NCBI GenBank assembly: GCA_037367405.1
Contig: JAZKJV010000090.1
Span: forward strand, 496,001 to 560,000
Source of the DNA: Ottelia alismoides
Lineage: Eukaryota > Streptophyta > Magnoliopsida > Alismatales > Hydrocharitaceae
Reading direction: 5' to 3'
DNA length: 64,000 bases
This document shows positions 34,866-47,119 of this stretch, one piece after another. Position numbers and translations under genes: made by a program. Position 1 is the first letter of the stretch. Every line of letters starts with the position of its first letter. The notes beneath the pieces are model-generated. The model ran no database searches. It was not told the DNA's origin and worked only from the letters and a program-made list of their open reading frames with translations.

Positions 34866-37800
34866 TTTTTTTGAGAGGTAAATGGTATTTTCTATATTTG
34901 CATAAAAAATAGAAGAGGGCCAGAGGCCATTACATAGTGTTTCGTATGGGTTCCCATGGCCAGCAAGAGGCCAAGGGAATGAACAAGTTAGCAACCAAAA
35001 ATTTTAGGTGGAAAACAGAAGTGTCAGCAGCAACCCAAATCCCAGCAGCCTAAGCAAGAAGGCCAGTAACATCCACCAAAATGAGGCCAATGAGTCGATC
35101 AGCAGAGATGGCAGCGGGGTCCTTCCACCTACGGTTTCTTTCCCTCCAAAGACTCCAGACCGTCACAGCCAGAGCACAGCCCAGGCTCCTGGATGAATCA
35201 GAATTCATCCCCCGTATGAGTTGCAGCCAATTGATCGAATCTGCCAGATGCATATCATTGTGGGCACGGTGGAAATGAAGCAAGTCACATATCCCAGTCC
35301 AAACCTTAGAAGCAAAAGTGCACTCCCAAAAAATGTGATCAGCCGATTCCATGGGACCATCGCAAAGAAGACATCCACCCGTATTGATCAGCCCCCACCT
35401 AGCCAATCTATCCCGGGTAGGGAGCTTACCGCGGACCGCTCTGTAGAGGCAACAAGAGTGCTTTGGAGCTGCTTTGCAATACCATACATCCCTCCACCAG
35501 GACATAACCAATCCCTTTTGCCTGACCAAGTCGTAGGCCGAGCGGAAGGAGAAGACCTTATTCCCAAGACTCCAAGAGTAAGGCGGAGAGGATCCCGCGA
35601 TGCCAATATGGGTAATATTCCTAAGCTGCAACATCCGCCTCCAAAAAGGGGAGCCAACAGTTTTTGTTGGGACATCCCAAAAGTTATAAGAATGGAGATA
35701 CTTGGACCTCATGTAGGAAGCCCAGATTGATTGGTCAGAGGATAGGAGTCTCCAAGTCCACACAGTGATCGCGGCCTTGGTAATGTCCCTAAAAGCCCGA
35801 AGCCCAACGCCCCCCTCCTCTTTTGGAAGGCACATCTTGTCCCACGCAATCTCATGTCTCTTGTATCCCCAAAGGAAGTTCGCACACATGGAGGAGATGC
35901 GTGTAATAGCGGCATCAGGGATAACGGTACCATCAGCCCAATACAGGAGGATGCCATTAATCACCGAGTTTAGGAGTTGTATGCGACCCGCCATGGAAAG
36001 AATCTTTGATTTCCAGCCAGTTAATTGGTCCCTAATCTTATCTTCAAGGGCGCGAACGGCTCGGCATCGCCCAACCGAGTGCGTCAGCGGGAGCCCAAGG
36101 TAGGTGGTGGGTAGGGAATGACCCAAGAGCCCCGCGGCCAGATTGAAGGCAAAGTCTCCATGTGCTCTCTTTGAGCAGAATAGGCGACTCTTCCTAGCGT
36201 TCATCTTAAGTCCAGAAGCCTCATGGAACTGATCTAACACCCTTTGGATGGATCTCAGAGACTTAATAGAGCATCGACAGAAAAACAACAAATCATCAGC
36301 ATACACGAGGTGCGTTGGCGCAACTTTGGTTCCCCTTCCCAAGGGCTGAAGGGCTTTCCTTTCCACCTCCTTCTCGACCAACCCGGTAAGTGCTTCCATA
36401 GCAATGGTGAAGAGGAGTGGGCTCAAGGGGTCCCCCTGCCGGAGCCCCCTGTTCCCTTTGAACATGCCATATGGAGCCCCGTTAACCAGCACAGAGAACG
36501 AGGTTGTAGTTATACAATTACGAATCCAATTAATCCAAGTATCACCGAACCCCATAGCATGTAAGCGTTGTAGGATGAAGCCGTGATTCACGGAATCAAA
36601 AGCCTTGGACAAATCTATCTTAATGCAGGCACGCTTTGACCCCAACTTACGATCAAAATCACCCACCAATTCCTGAGCAAGTCGGATGCAATCCCCAATT
36701 CTCCTGCCCTTGATAAAAGCCATCTGGTTCAGCGAGATAAGGTGTGGCAATACCTCCGCAAGCCTGTTGGCCAGCAATTTTGAGAAAACTTTGTAGACAA
36801 CGTTGCAACAGGAGATGGGGCGGAAATCACTAAGGGAGGAGGGGGATTTCACTTTCGGAATCAATGTGAGAAATGTGTGATTGGCTTGCCTAACCATGCT
36901 CCCCCCAGCGTGGAGAAACTCCAAGGCTGCCGTGAGGTCACCTTTGATAATATTCCAATGCACCTTGAAAAATTTGGAGTTGAACCCATCGGGGCCTGGG
37001 GCTTTGGAAGCTGGAATGGCTTTGAGGGCGCGCCATATTTCATCTTCAGTGATTGGTCTTTCCAGCCAGTCCTTTGCCGTGGCCGAGAGGATTTTCTTTG
37101 GAACCGGTACCTGGTGTGGGAGACTCCCCTGTGTCTGCGGAGTGGAGATCCTCGAAGTAAGTGACAGCACATGAGGCAATGTTAGAGGGATTGTCGATAA
37201 TTGATCCATCCGGACCGATCAAATAAGGGATATGGTTTTGAGATTCCCTCATCTTTGCCGCTAGGAAAAAGAATTTCGTAGATCTGTCCCCAAGCTTTAG
37301 CCAAGAGACCCTACTCAATTGCCTCCAGGTGTCTTCTTTATCATCCTCCAGAGTGTTGATGTGCTTCTTAACATTCGCCTCGAACTGAGCAAGGTGTGGG
37401 TCATGAGGCATTTCTCCCAGAGCGAGAGAGATAGCATCCAAGAAAGAGGTGCTCGCCTTGAGATCCGATTCTGTACTCGTTGCACTCCTTGCCCAAGCCT
37501 TGAGGGCCATTTTGACTGCCCTTAGCTTCATAATTAGAGCATAGAGCGGGTTTCCCTTGACTTCTCCCGCCCATGCATTTTCAACCAGCTCCAAGTACCC
37601 ATGCTTACCGCACCAGAAGTTAAGAAATCTGAAAGGTTTTGTACGTTGCCTTCCTTTCACTAGATGCACTGTCAGCAGGAGGTGATCAGTCATTGCCAGG
37701 GGGTATAGGAGATCTTGGCCAGTGGGAAAAGCTCCAGCCATTCCGAGTTGCAAAGGGCCCGGTCCAATCTAGCAGAAATCCTCGTATGACCCACCGAGGA

Positions 37801-38023
37801 GTTTGACCACGAGAGGGGATTGCCCACGGAGTTCAGCTCGATAAGGCGAGCCCTATCAATACAGCTATTAAAGTCCTCAATAGATCTAGTAAGAGGGGTT
37901 TTTTCCCCCACCTTCTCTGAAGCGAATCTCACGGTATTGAAGTCTCCCATGAGCAACCATGGCAAGTTGGATGCGCCTGCAGTGTCTTCAATGTCGGACC
38001 ATAGGGCCATTCTTCCGGAGGGG
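34866..38023 (-). mobile_element. L1-type LINE, 5' part cut off by element A
   Basis: On the minus strand the element runs from an endonuclease segment (38023 leftwards) through reverse transcriptase to a short 3' untranslated region ending in an A-run (T-run at 34866-34873 on the plus strand). The rest of ORF2 and all of ORF1 would lie beyond the insertion of element A at 38024 and outside the window. Frameshifts show that this copy is dead. Confidence 0.88.
35050..38023 (-). pseudogene. LINE ORF2: end of AP endonuclease, reverse transcriptase, zf-RVT domain
   Basis: Three overlapping minus-strand frames make up one decayed ORF2. The segment 38010-37690 is the C-terminal half of the endonuclease (WLLMGDFNTVRFASEKVG; DRALCNSEW). 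After a frameshift near 37700, 37753-37130 holds the linker. After another near 37100-37170, the frame starting at 37209 carries the reverse transcriptase: KAFDSVNHGF, GLRQGDPLSPLLF and the catalytic YADDLLFF. The C-terminus has the zf-RVT module (KLPTRDRLARWGL, CLLCDGPMESADHIFWEC) usual in plant L1 elements. Such enzymes nick genomic DNA and copy the element RNA at the nick. Confidence 0.9.
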
Positions 38024-41000
38024 TGATGAAGCTACGTTTCATCATCTTTATTCTATCATTTTGGCCTTAAAAACCCTAGTAAATGCGTGTAAATAGCATT
38101 AATTCATGCATTTTAGCATTCATGCATAGGTGTGTAAATACTGTATAAAATACGGTTTTTAATGCCAAAATTATAGAATAAAGAAAAGAAAAGAAAAAGA
38201 ATAAAATATTGTAAATATTTTATGACCCGAAACCCCGAGACCTAGGCATCTCGATGAATAGGTCGACAAGGAATAAAGTAGGGGGAGATAAGGTCAAAAA
38301 CACAGTCCAAATACCTATACATTCTATTCATTTCTTATTCATTTTGGGACCTATTTTTGGTTCCACTTTTTATACATCAAATAAAGAAACTTTGTACATG
38401 AAAGTTGTAGATAATTTTATAAAGAAAAATACAAAATTGATTTTACAGAAAAATAATACACAGATAAAAAGTTATGGTCTGAATAAAAATCCAGAATGCC
38501 AACTTCCCAGACCCGTATCTCACAAATAAAAACTCCAAATGCAGCATACTCACCTTTAATTGTATATAGAAGAAAATAAGCTAATTAATGGTGGTGGTGT
38601 CGCATTTGGCGGAGCTACGGTTTGAAAGTTGAGTTTTGGACCCACATTGTACATTGTACCGATTAAAATATTCAATTTATTATTTATTTATTATTTTTAC
38701 AATTTTATATTTTTATAATGTTGTAAATAATACTTATAATAATAATGTACATTAAAATAAGAATAAAAACCTAAATAAAAATAAAAATAAAATACTTAAA
38801 AATAAAATACATAGATACATTACCTGTACATATACCTATACGAAACATATTTGTATTTTATTAAATATACAAAACATTCCATAAAAATAAAATAAAAATA
38901 TATTTGTGTAGATAAAAGTATTTTATAATTTTATAAAATCATAAATAAAAATAATAATATTAAAAATACCTAAATAAAAATAGAATACTTAAATACATAG
39001 ATATAGATACCTATAAGGGTATAAATGCAAACTTGTAAAAATAAATCTCATAAAAATAATTAAAAATCGGAATAAAATACTATATAAAATAATAAATATT
39101 TTTTATTAAATAACCTTAAATTAATTACATCATCTATTATTTTTAATTACATTTACAAGGTATTTATTTAAGTTTTTGTCTTTTTGCGGATGACGTGGCC
39201 CAATCAGGCCACGCCATCCGTTGACCATAGGTCAACTCTGGGACCCAGGTCACAGACCGCTGGACATGTTCAAGTAGCCATCTTCGCGGATTTATGGAGA
39301 CCACGCCTTTCACCTTTTTGAGTCGCGTCCTTCACGACTTTTGACCCCTGTACATAGCACTTACACGTCTATATCTCATCTTGACCATTGGAGGCATGTG
39401 CCGCCTCTGGCACCTCGATCAAGGAGCCGCCTCGGCCATGCTTCAAAAAGCCCCTTGCCTCCATTTTCAAAATTCGAACCCGATTTGACCTTGGCTTTGG
39501 CTCCCTTGGGCGTGCTCCGGATTGATCTTGGTGACAGGAAGGTCTCCAGCTAGCTAGAGAGGGCCAGGCAAAGGCGAAGCGGCGCTCCACCCATCTCCGG
39601 CCAAGCTTGGCCGTGAGGTCCCAACCTTGGGCATCTTCGCCCTTGAGGTCACGTTTCTTGTTGTTTTTGCATTGTTTTTTCTTGCTCATTAGGTAGCTGT
39701 TACCCCTAGGAGTAGTTTAGTGTTTTTTAATCCGTGGTTAATCGATTGCTTCGCCCCCTTCGCAACCATACGCCGTGCCGGAGCTCTTGAGCTTCGGCGA
39801 CTATCTCCACCATTCCACACCGCCTTTTACCACCAATAAAAGCCCAGCACGCACCGCACGAGCACCTTGTGTTGTTTATTCAGGAATCGCGGCTGGAAGG
39901 GGGCATCTGCGCCCCGATTTTGCTCCCTGTGCGTTCCCAGGTGTCCTTGCGCACCCAGGGACCATTGAAGTCCTCCCAGATCTGCTGACGCCACTCCGAG
40001 CTGCGGACGACTCGCAGGAGAAGCTTTCCCATTCCAGCAGCGTCGGAGGAGCCTTGGCGTGGTCGCGGGGGCCAATCACAGTTCATCCGGCCGACGTTCC
40101 TTCGTGTTCTTCCAACTCCATCACCAGCCGTCGGATGGTTCTTGTTCTTCCAAGATACTGCAGTGCCGTTGGATTCGCCGTGCTTCCCGCCGTCCTATCC
40201 TCTCCAGCAATCTAATTAGAGCCGTCTACAACGAATCGTTATCAATCGTCGGATGCATGACACGTGGCATAAGTGACTTATCAACCGTCGTTGGATCCGC
40301 GCTTAGGAGAGGGTATTTTGCATCATAGCTCCTCCTCGTTTTTGTATTTAAGCATTAACTTCTAAACTTTCAGTGGTAGGGTATAATATCCTGTAACATT
40401 TGCAAACCGTTCCTTGTGGTTTTGGGTATTTGCGCTGAAGACCTTACCAGGCGCGCGTGCCATAGCACGTGCACTTGGGTTACTTGCAACCTGGCCCTCG
40501 GGCATTTTTGGATGTGTATCAAGGTTCTGAAACATTCCACTACAGTTATAAATTTTGTGACTTTTTGCATACAGCCCCTCGAACCTTTCTTTTATTATGC
40601 AAACACCCCTGCATGATTGTAGTTTTCTTGCCGTAGTCTCTGATTTTTTTTATGCATCTATAAAACCAAAAAAATCTCCAAAAATCACATTAAGCTTCTG
40701 TTGCATAGTAGATTAACGGCATATTTTTATTTCTCATATTTCTTGCATTTTAATATTTATTGAAAATAAAAAAAATCCATTTTGTGCACTGTCTAGTTTA
40801 TAAAATCCCTATAAAATATAAAAACACTCCAGAAAAATCCCAAAAAATATATTTTGTCTACTTTAGTTTGTTTTAACTCCCAGCAAAAAATCATTAAAAA
40901 TTACAAAAGAAAACTCATAAAAATCACAAAACTCCAAAAACCTCTATAAAAATATTAAAATTTCTACAAAAATCCTAAAAATATAATCTTGGTGTCTAAA

Positions 41001-41687
41001 TTTTCCTTATTTCATTATCTTTAATTGAAAATTGAAATTGGAGAATTTTGGGTACTATTTTCTATTTTATTTCTCCAATTTAGTTTCAGCCTTGCCTTTT
41101 ATCTACTGTTTTCTCTATTTTTGACTTTAAAAATACCAAAAACATTCTGAAAATTACCCAAAAAAGTAAAAAATTATAAAAATACCAAAAAGATTTTATT
41201 CCTGAATTTTTGGATATTTTTGCATATTTTTATAAATAGTGTAGCACCTCTTTTATTCCCTTGTTCATATTTTCCAATATTGAAAAAGAAAAAAAATATA
41301 AAATATATAAAAAAAGAAAATATAAAATCAGTGAATTAAAAATCAAAATACAAAAAAATACAAAATTAAAATTAAATAAAAAAATATATAAAATTAAAAA
41401 CCCACAAAAAAATAGCATAATAGACACTTGATCACATACACACTCATTTTGAGCATTTTTGTACCCCGTTCTACCTGTCTGCTCCCTGTGTTCGACCTCT
41501 ACACATACTTGCACTATACACATCTTGTTGTAGAGTTATAATAAATTTTAACTCCACACACTTTCACTGCTTTACTTGATTGTCGTGGGTTAATTGTTGT
41601 TTGAATAAGGATTTCGTTGGAGGTCAAATCAACGACTGTTGATTCGCCTTGTGAGTCAACACGACCTCTGCGATTTCGTGTTCAACA
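38024..41687 (+). repeat. 5' LTR of element A
   Basis: It starts TGATGAAGCTACGTTTCATC and ends TTCAACA, two bases before the primer-binding site. The first 300 bp match the LTRs of B and the solo LTR in blocks such as TTTATTCTATCATTTTGGCC and TCGACAAGGAATAAAGTAGG. The middle and end have diverged. GC-rich frames at about 39340-40330 belong to the LTR and are not genes. Confidence 0.88.
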
Positions 41688-41689
41688 AA

Positions 41690-41707
41690 TGGCGCCGTTG
41701 CCGGGTA
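41690..41707 (+). other. Primer-binding site of element A (tRNA-Asp type)
   Basis: TGGCGCCGTTGCCGGGTA is complementary to the 3' end of plant tRNA-Asp with one mismatch. Athila-type elements commonly use this primer. Confidence 0.85.
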
Positions 41708-43041
41708 GCAACAGCGCGTAGTTCGGGTTTTTGCTTGTGTTTGTGATTATTTGCCTATTTTGCCTTATTCACTTGCTCATTTATTTGATACATCTTTTGA
41801 GCTGTCTAACCTCTCCTCTTGTTGACTTTGTGCGAGGAACCGCGGATCGAGGGAGGCGCTTCACCCTAGGCGTCTACGCACCCACGTGAAGCCGGCATCT
41901 GCTTGTCTTGCACTGAAGAAGACTTACAGGAATTTTGAAGACCAAGCTCCTGATTACTTTCTTGTATTTAGTTAATTGTGCAATTTTTGTGAGAGAGAGA
42001 CCTATTATTGTAATAATACAGGTACTCTTGGACTTTCGAGCCCAATTTTCAAGTGTTTGTACACTTGGGGGCTCACCGCAGCTTTTCATCGATTTTCATC
42101 GCCTTTTTCTTATTTTGTTTTCCGATTTTGTTTTCTTCACTTTGTGTGATTGAGCCCTTAGATTTTGGAGTTGCTTGCGATAGACTTAGGTCCAAACACA
42201 ATAATAACCATTGCATGTACCTATAGTGCGTTTTGGACTTAGTCAAATTTAAACAGTCGTGTCATCATCTTCTAACCCGTGTGTCGTGAGCGAGCCCCAT
42301 CAAGCGCTACTCCTGAACTCGAGTGTGTCGACAAGAGGAGGGGTAAGACAAGACCGGACTCTTAGGTTAAAGATAAGTGGCCGACTTGTGGTTCTTCACG
42401 ATAATAGCAATTTCTGGAACTTAGGACGATTTCATCGGCTTTGCATTTGCATATAGATTAGGTTTCAATTCTGCTGAGCATCCCTGCATGTAGAGTGCTG
42501 GAGGCAAGGTGAGCATTTACGCTTTAGCATACATCATCGTTTTGTCGCTTGCATTGCTTTTCCGACTCTCTACCTCTGATTTTGATCACCTAGGTGCTTA
42601 AAAGAATTGACTCCCCGTTAGGTCCGTGCATTTCTTATTAAAAATCCAAAAAAAGTGATAACTAATAAAATTGGGGCTGTTAATATTACTTGACCCTAAA
42701 AACCACCAAAAAGAAAAATTTGTCTTGGGGCGAGTAATCCCCTCATTGTCTCCGTTTTACTTGCTCGCGCACACACTAAGGATTAGTGCCCAAATCCCAT
42801 TGAGCCCCTAAGTGTTTGTGTAACTTTTGGACTTCTCACCTAACTCTAAAACAGACAAGATAAAAAGACCGCTCTTGTGGTCTCTACCGAGTTGAGTAGG
42901 TGAATTGAGGGTTTGTCTTGTTTTCATTTTTGTCTGTGACTGTTGTGTGCATTCTAGATCGCCTCTGCGCATTTGCGCCTTTTCTCCACTTCTCTTGACT
43001 GGACCATCGTGCTCTCCCGATCATTATCTTTTATTTTTGAG
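41708..43041 (+). other. Leader of element A
   Basis: A long untranslated leader with no credible ORF. Several blocks are alignable with the leader of B: GGTCCAAACA followed by CATGTACCTATAGT, and AAGACCGGACTC followed by GGTTCTTCACG. A hairpin at 42050-42067 corresponds to one in B at 49876-49897. Confidence 0.7.
42050..42067 (+). other. Conserved leader hairpin of element A
   Basis: CAAGTGT, loop TTGT, ACACTTG: a perfect 7-bp stem followed by GGGGCTCACCGC. The homologous site in B keeps the TTGT loop and downstream context but has a different stem. Confidence 0.75.
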
Positions 43042-45033
43042 ATGGACCCCTGGAGCGTATTTTATCCGGACTTTGCGGATCCCTCATTCACTCCAGCCGG
43101 TCCACCTCCTTTTTTCCAGGAGGACTTTTCTCCTGATTTTTGTACATATCCGACCAACCCACTATTTCAGGATTCGGACTTGGACTTCCACCAATCATTT
43201 CCACCATCATCACCCTCACATTTCCACAACCCGCTCTTCATCGAGTATCATGATCCGGAATGTGATTTTTGTCCACACCCACCGCCCACATTCGACTCAC
43301 CCGATCCTGAGATTTTGGAGTCACCTTTCATGATATCCACACTTGAGACCTTGAATCAGATGATGGAGCATATGAATTCGAGGATCACTGATCTTACTAG
43401 TTTAAATAAGAACCAGAATGTCGCTCCATTCTTTGAGGATATGGATCCATTTGAGGACGACCATGAGAGCTTGCAATCACCCAAAATACAAAAAAATGAG
43501 AAAAATTTAAAAACACAAAAAGATTTCGGGAGACACATGATCGAGTCAGACTGTGAGGAGAGGTACCACTTGCCAGATCCTTTGACCACACAGCCTCTCA
43601 CACCCGGTCCCACCTGTGACTCCGAGGATGCCGTTGTACAGACTGCTCTTGGCATGCCTCGTGTAGATGATGATTCCGACTTCCTCCCTTGTATGGAGGA
43701 GGTCCAAAAATTCAAAAAAATGTTGACTGAACCCGAAGTGGTGGCCACCATACATGAGATTATCCGTGCCCCACTTTAGAAGGCCATGACTGATTTATCT
43801 GCTCCTCTTCCCAAGAAGAGAAAGCGGAGGAGCAGATCTGAGCGTCATATTTTGACCATGGCCACTGCCCACGCCATCACACACCGTCCCATTCCTAAGA
43901 AGAGGAACACTGCCACACCTTTCATTAGCTGCACCATCTCTGACCACACATATGATCACACTCTCCTTGACGGTGGTGCTTCGATTAGTATCATACCCTT
44001 CTCGCTGGTACAGTCTCTTCACTTAGGGCCTCTCAAAAAGACCAGGATGATCGTACAGTTTGCTGATGGATCAATTAAAAGGCCGAAGGGTATCCTAGAA
44101 AACGTCGTCATCTCGATTCAGGGCACAAGCTACCATGTTGACTTTGTTGTTTTGCCCATGGAGACCTCCACAGGGGAGCACTCTCCAATCATACTGGGAC
44201 GACCATTCCTCGCCTCTGCGAGGGTCGTTATTGATTACGGATCAGGAGAGATTCGTTTCCGTCCTGCTGACGAGAGCGAAGCATTGATCACCACACACAC
44301 TACTGACCAGAGACCTGCACCTGATGTGACCACACCTATCTTGGCTAACCTCGAGGACCATGACCTTGATGATACTATCAGAGAATTTTGTTGTCTATTG
44401 GATTCCACTGAAACCCGAGAATTCCTCCCGGTTGAGGAAAACTCGGAAAGCATGGACCTCGACGTTCCTTCTTCTGGGACTTGGCGTTGTGTTGATGACA
44501 TCCGCGGGATCTACACGATTGACACCATTGAGCGGAGGACGGATTTAGAGACTATACAGGACAGACATGCTCTGACTACTTCCACTGATGAGTCTGCTCC
44601 TGTCCATGTAGATACTGATGAGACTAAGGCCGAATTTGATTTAGTTGCTTTTCTTCAGAAATTCGGGCCTTTTGATGAGAAAGATGATCCAGTTGAAATT
44701 ATAGAGGATGACCAGAGTTCGACTACTTCCACCAATGAGCTCGTGCCTTTTGGTTTTGACCTGGATGACTCCTCGCAGGACGACTCTGAGTACACTACTT
44801 CCGATGATGATGAGTTCGTCCCATTCCACTTTGATATCAGCGAGACTCCCAAGGCCGGACCTAGCACTTCTTTCACTACACCGTCTGTGCCTTCACACCT
44901 TAGGGCCCCTGAGGACTTACACCCCGTCGACCCTGATCGGATTCTGTCCACTGTGGACCCCGATGTCGACCTGCATCACACCAGATCCATTCCTCAGCGG
45001 TCCCGCAAGAAGGTTCGCTTTCAACCTTCTTGA
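43042..45033 (+). pseudogene. Element A polyprotein: acidic region plus protease-like domain, one in-frame TAG
   Basis: I start at MDPWSVFYPDF (43042). The first part, to the TAG at 43777-43779, is rich in Asp, Pro, Phe and Ser, with no capsid motif. In the same frame the sequence continues with a basic patch (PKKRKRRSR) and a retropepsin-like region (HTLLDGGASISIIP, GPLKKTRMIVQFADGS, PIILGRPFL). This parallels B closely (RTLLDSGSS, GPLKQTRMILQFAD, PIILGRPFL). The catalytic triplet is Asp-Gly-Gly instead of Asp-Ser/Thr-Gly, so proteolysis is doubtful. An acidic tail follows to 45033. Alignment with B suggests the TAG replaced a Leu codon. Capsid, reverse transcriptase and integrase are absent. 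Confidence 0.8.
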
Positions 45034-45126
45034 TCATGTGTACATCCGCCTCTGTTGTATATCCTCTTATGTTTAGTTTCGTCCTTCTTCCGTTTTGCTC
45101 GACCACCCATTCTTGTGTTTGCCTTG

Positions 45127-45249
45127 CTTAGGACGTACTTTGTCCTAAGTATAGGGGGGTGGACGAGCCGAGTGTTCTTTCATCGTTCCTTGTCATCACT
45201 CCTGTCGTTGCCTATACTTAGGGCTTCTTTCACCCTAAGTATAGGGGGA
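45127..45249 (+). other. Two CTTAGG...CCTAAGTATAGGGGG hairpins of element A
   Basis: The first hairpin (45127-45149) pairs CTTAGGAC with GTCCTAAG and is followed by TATAGGGGGGT. The second (45212-45244) pairs CTATACTTAGGG with CCCTAAGTATAG and is followed by GGGGAG. The same design recurs in element B at 58243-58473. Confidence 0.8.
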
Positions 45250-46920
45250 GTGGTGTGTACATCCTCTGATCTCGTTTCCATTCTCATCTCTTTTCTTCTT
45301 TTCTTCTTTTCTTCTTTTCCTCTTCTATCTTCTTGATGAATCTCCATTTCATCACCTTTATTCTATCATTTTGGCCTCAAAAACCCCAGCAAATGCATGT
45401 AAACAACATTAATTTGTACATAATAGCATTCATTATTCATTGTATTAATTGTACATTAAATAAAGTTTTTAATGCCAAAATTATAGAATAAAGAGAGAAA
45501 AGAAAAAGGAATAAAATATTGTAAATATTTTATGACCCTAACCCCGAGACCAAGGCCAGCATGGTATTGGTCGACAAGGAATAAAGTAGGGGGAGATAAG
45601 GGCTGATATACAATAAATACCTCATTCATCCCTTTATGCATTTTTGACACCTATTTTATGCATAATTATTTATTCATCAAATAAAGAAACTTTGTTCATA
45701 AAAGTTGTAGATAATAATGTAAATAAAAATACAAAATTGAGTTGGTGTAAAAATAATACCCAGTGAACATTTTATACACATAATAAAAAGCCAAAATCTC
45801 AACTTCACAGACCCACATCTTGCAAATAAAAACTCCAAATCACCCAAACTCACCTTTAATTATATATAGCATTTCATAAACTATTTTATAAAATTGGTTT
45901 CATAATTTTTGGAGTCCATCTGTAGAAGTTAGGTTTTTGGCCCTTCTTGTACACAATACATGATTAAAATATTCATTTTATTCAATATTCATTATTTTTA
46001 TAAATTCATATTTTTAGAATTTTGTAAATAATGTATATAATTCATGTACATATTGACATTAGAATAAAACCAAAACTAATTTGGAAAATAAAATAAAACT
46101 ATTTAATATATATAGGCAAGATACCTATATGGAGTATGCACACAAATAAAAGGGGAAAACATTCTTTAATTATTCAAATCTCTTATATTTTTGTAATAAT
46201 GTATATAGTATATGTGTCCTATTAAAAATACAAATCCTTAATAAAAACACATAAAATTAATTAAATAAATATAATGTGTACAATATATAGGTAAAGTACC
46301 TATATATATACTTACAAATACATAGACCTATTTATTTAAAAATACAAATAAGTTTAAAAAAATCAAACAAAAATATCTTTATACTCACAAAAATAAGTCA
46401 TAAATTTATAAAATAAGCCAAGAAAATAATAAAAGAAAATAAATAAACTAAAAGTAAAATATCCAAAAATACATGTAAATACATACATATACATATTACT
46501 AAAATAAAACTACAATAAAACACCTCGAAAAATTCAATAAAAATCAGGAATAAATACTACACGAAATAATACACATTTTTTATTTTATAAGCAAAAATTA
46601 ATAAAATCATTTCGGATGTCAAATAAATCAATCTTCCTTCAGTCTTGCTATTTTGTCTCGTAGCGGCTTACGTGGCCCAATGAGACGCCGGCCAACGTTG
46701 ACCCCCTGGTCAACTGTCCCATCCCACGCCTGGCAGCTCTGAACAGTCCACTCCCCCGATTTCCTCCCTTTTTCCCGGGCACACCATCCATCAATCGACA
46801 ACGCTTCCTTCACAAGATTTGTTCCCTAATCTTCCATGATGCCCGCCGAAATCACAGATCAACCAAATACTTTCTAGATCATGAAATAATCGCCGGTCAA
46901 TAAGGCTACTCGCCAATGTT

Positions 46921-46928
46921 TATAAATA
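46921..46928 (+). promoter_or_regulatory. Probable TATA box in the 5' LTR of element B
   Basis: TATAAATA lies at the step from AT-rich to GC-rich sequence in the LTR, where an LTR promoter would be expected. The same word is at 62531-62538 in the 3' LTR. The transcription start is not known. Confidence 0.55.
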
Positions 46929-47006
46929 AAAAGCTCCGCTTCCTTCCTCGAATTTGGCCACTTTCATTCCAACCTAAAGCCTAGATCTTGTGCCTGGATC
47001 GTTCCT

Positions 47007-47119
47007 CGTGACAGGGGGAGTCGCCCAGCATCGAGACTCGGCCGGAGGGAGGAGAATTTTGACGCGGCGGAGCTCCGGCGTCCGCCCTGCTCCCTGGAGG
47101 CCCCCAGGTATAAGAGCTG
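47007..47119 (+). promoter_or_regulatory. GC-rich block downstream of the TATA box, with a possible splice donor
   Basis: From CGTGACAGG to GGTATAAGAGCTG this block is strongly conserved between the LTR of B and the otherwise diverged solo LTR (21789-21902 on the minus strand). It lies 80-190 bp after the TATA box and ends in AG|GTATAAG (47106-47112), a plausible splice donor. An RNA leader role is inference. Confidence 0.45.

Larger units (their letters stand above)
38024..45333 (+). mobile_element. Element A: non-autonomous Athila-like LTR retrotransposon, split by element B
   Basis: The element has a 3,664-bp 5' LTR (38024-41687), a tRNA-Asp-type primer-binding site (41690), a leader clearly related to that of element B, and a short coding region with a protease-like domain only. 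It also has the TAAGTATAGGGGG hairpins typical of the 3' region of B. No capsid Gag, reverse transcriptase, RNase H or integrase is present, so it would depend on enzymes from a relative. It lies in the LINE at 38023/38024; the expected duplication AGGGG (38019-38023) has its partner outside the window. At 45334 the LTR of B begins without a polypurine tract, so the 3' end of A should continue after B. Confidence 0.8.

Noticed and set aside
39340..40330. Several GC-rich frames as possible host genes
   Set aside because: They lie within the 5' LTR of element A, overlap each other in different frames, and resemble no known protein.
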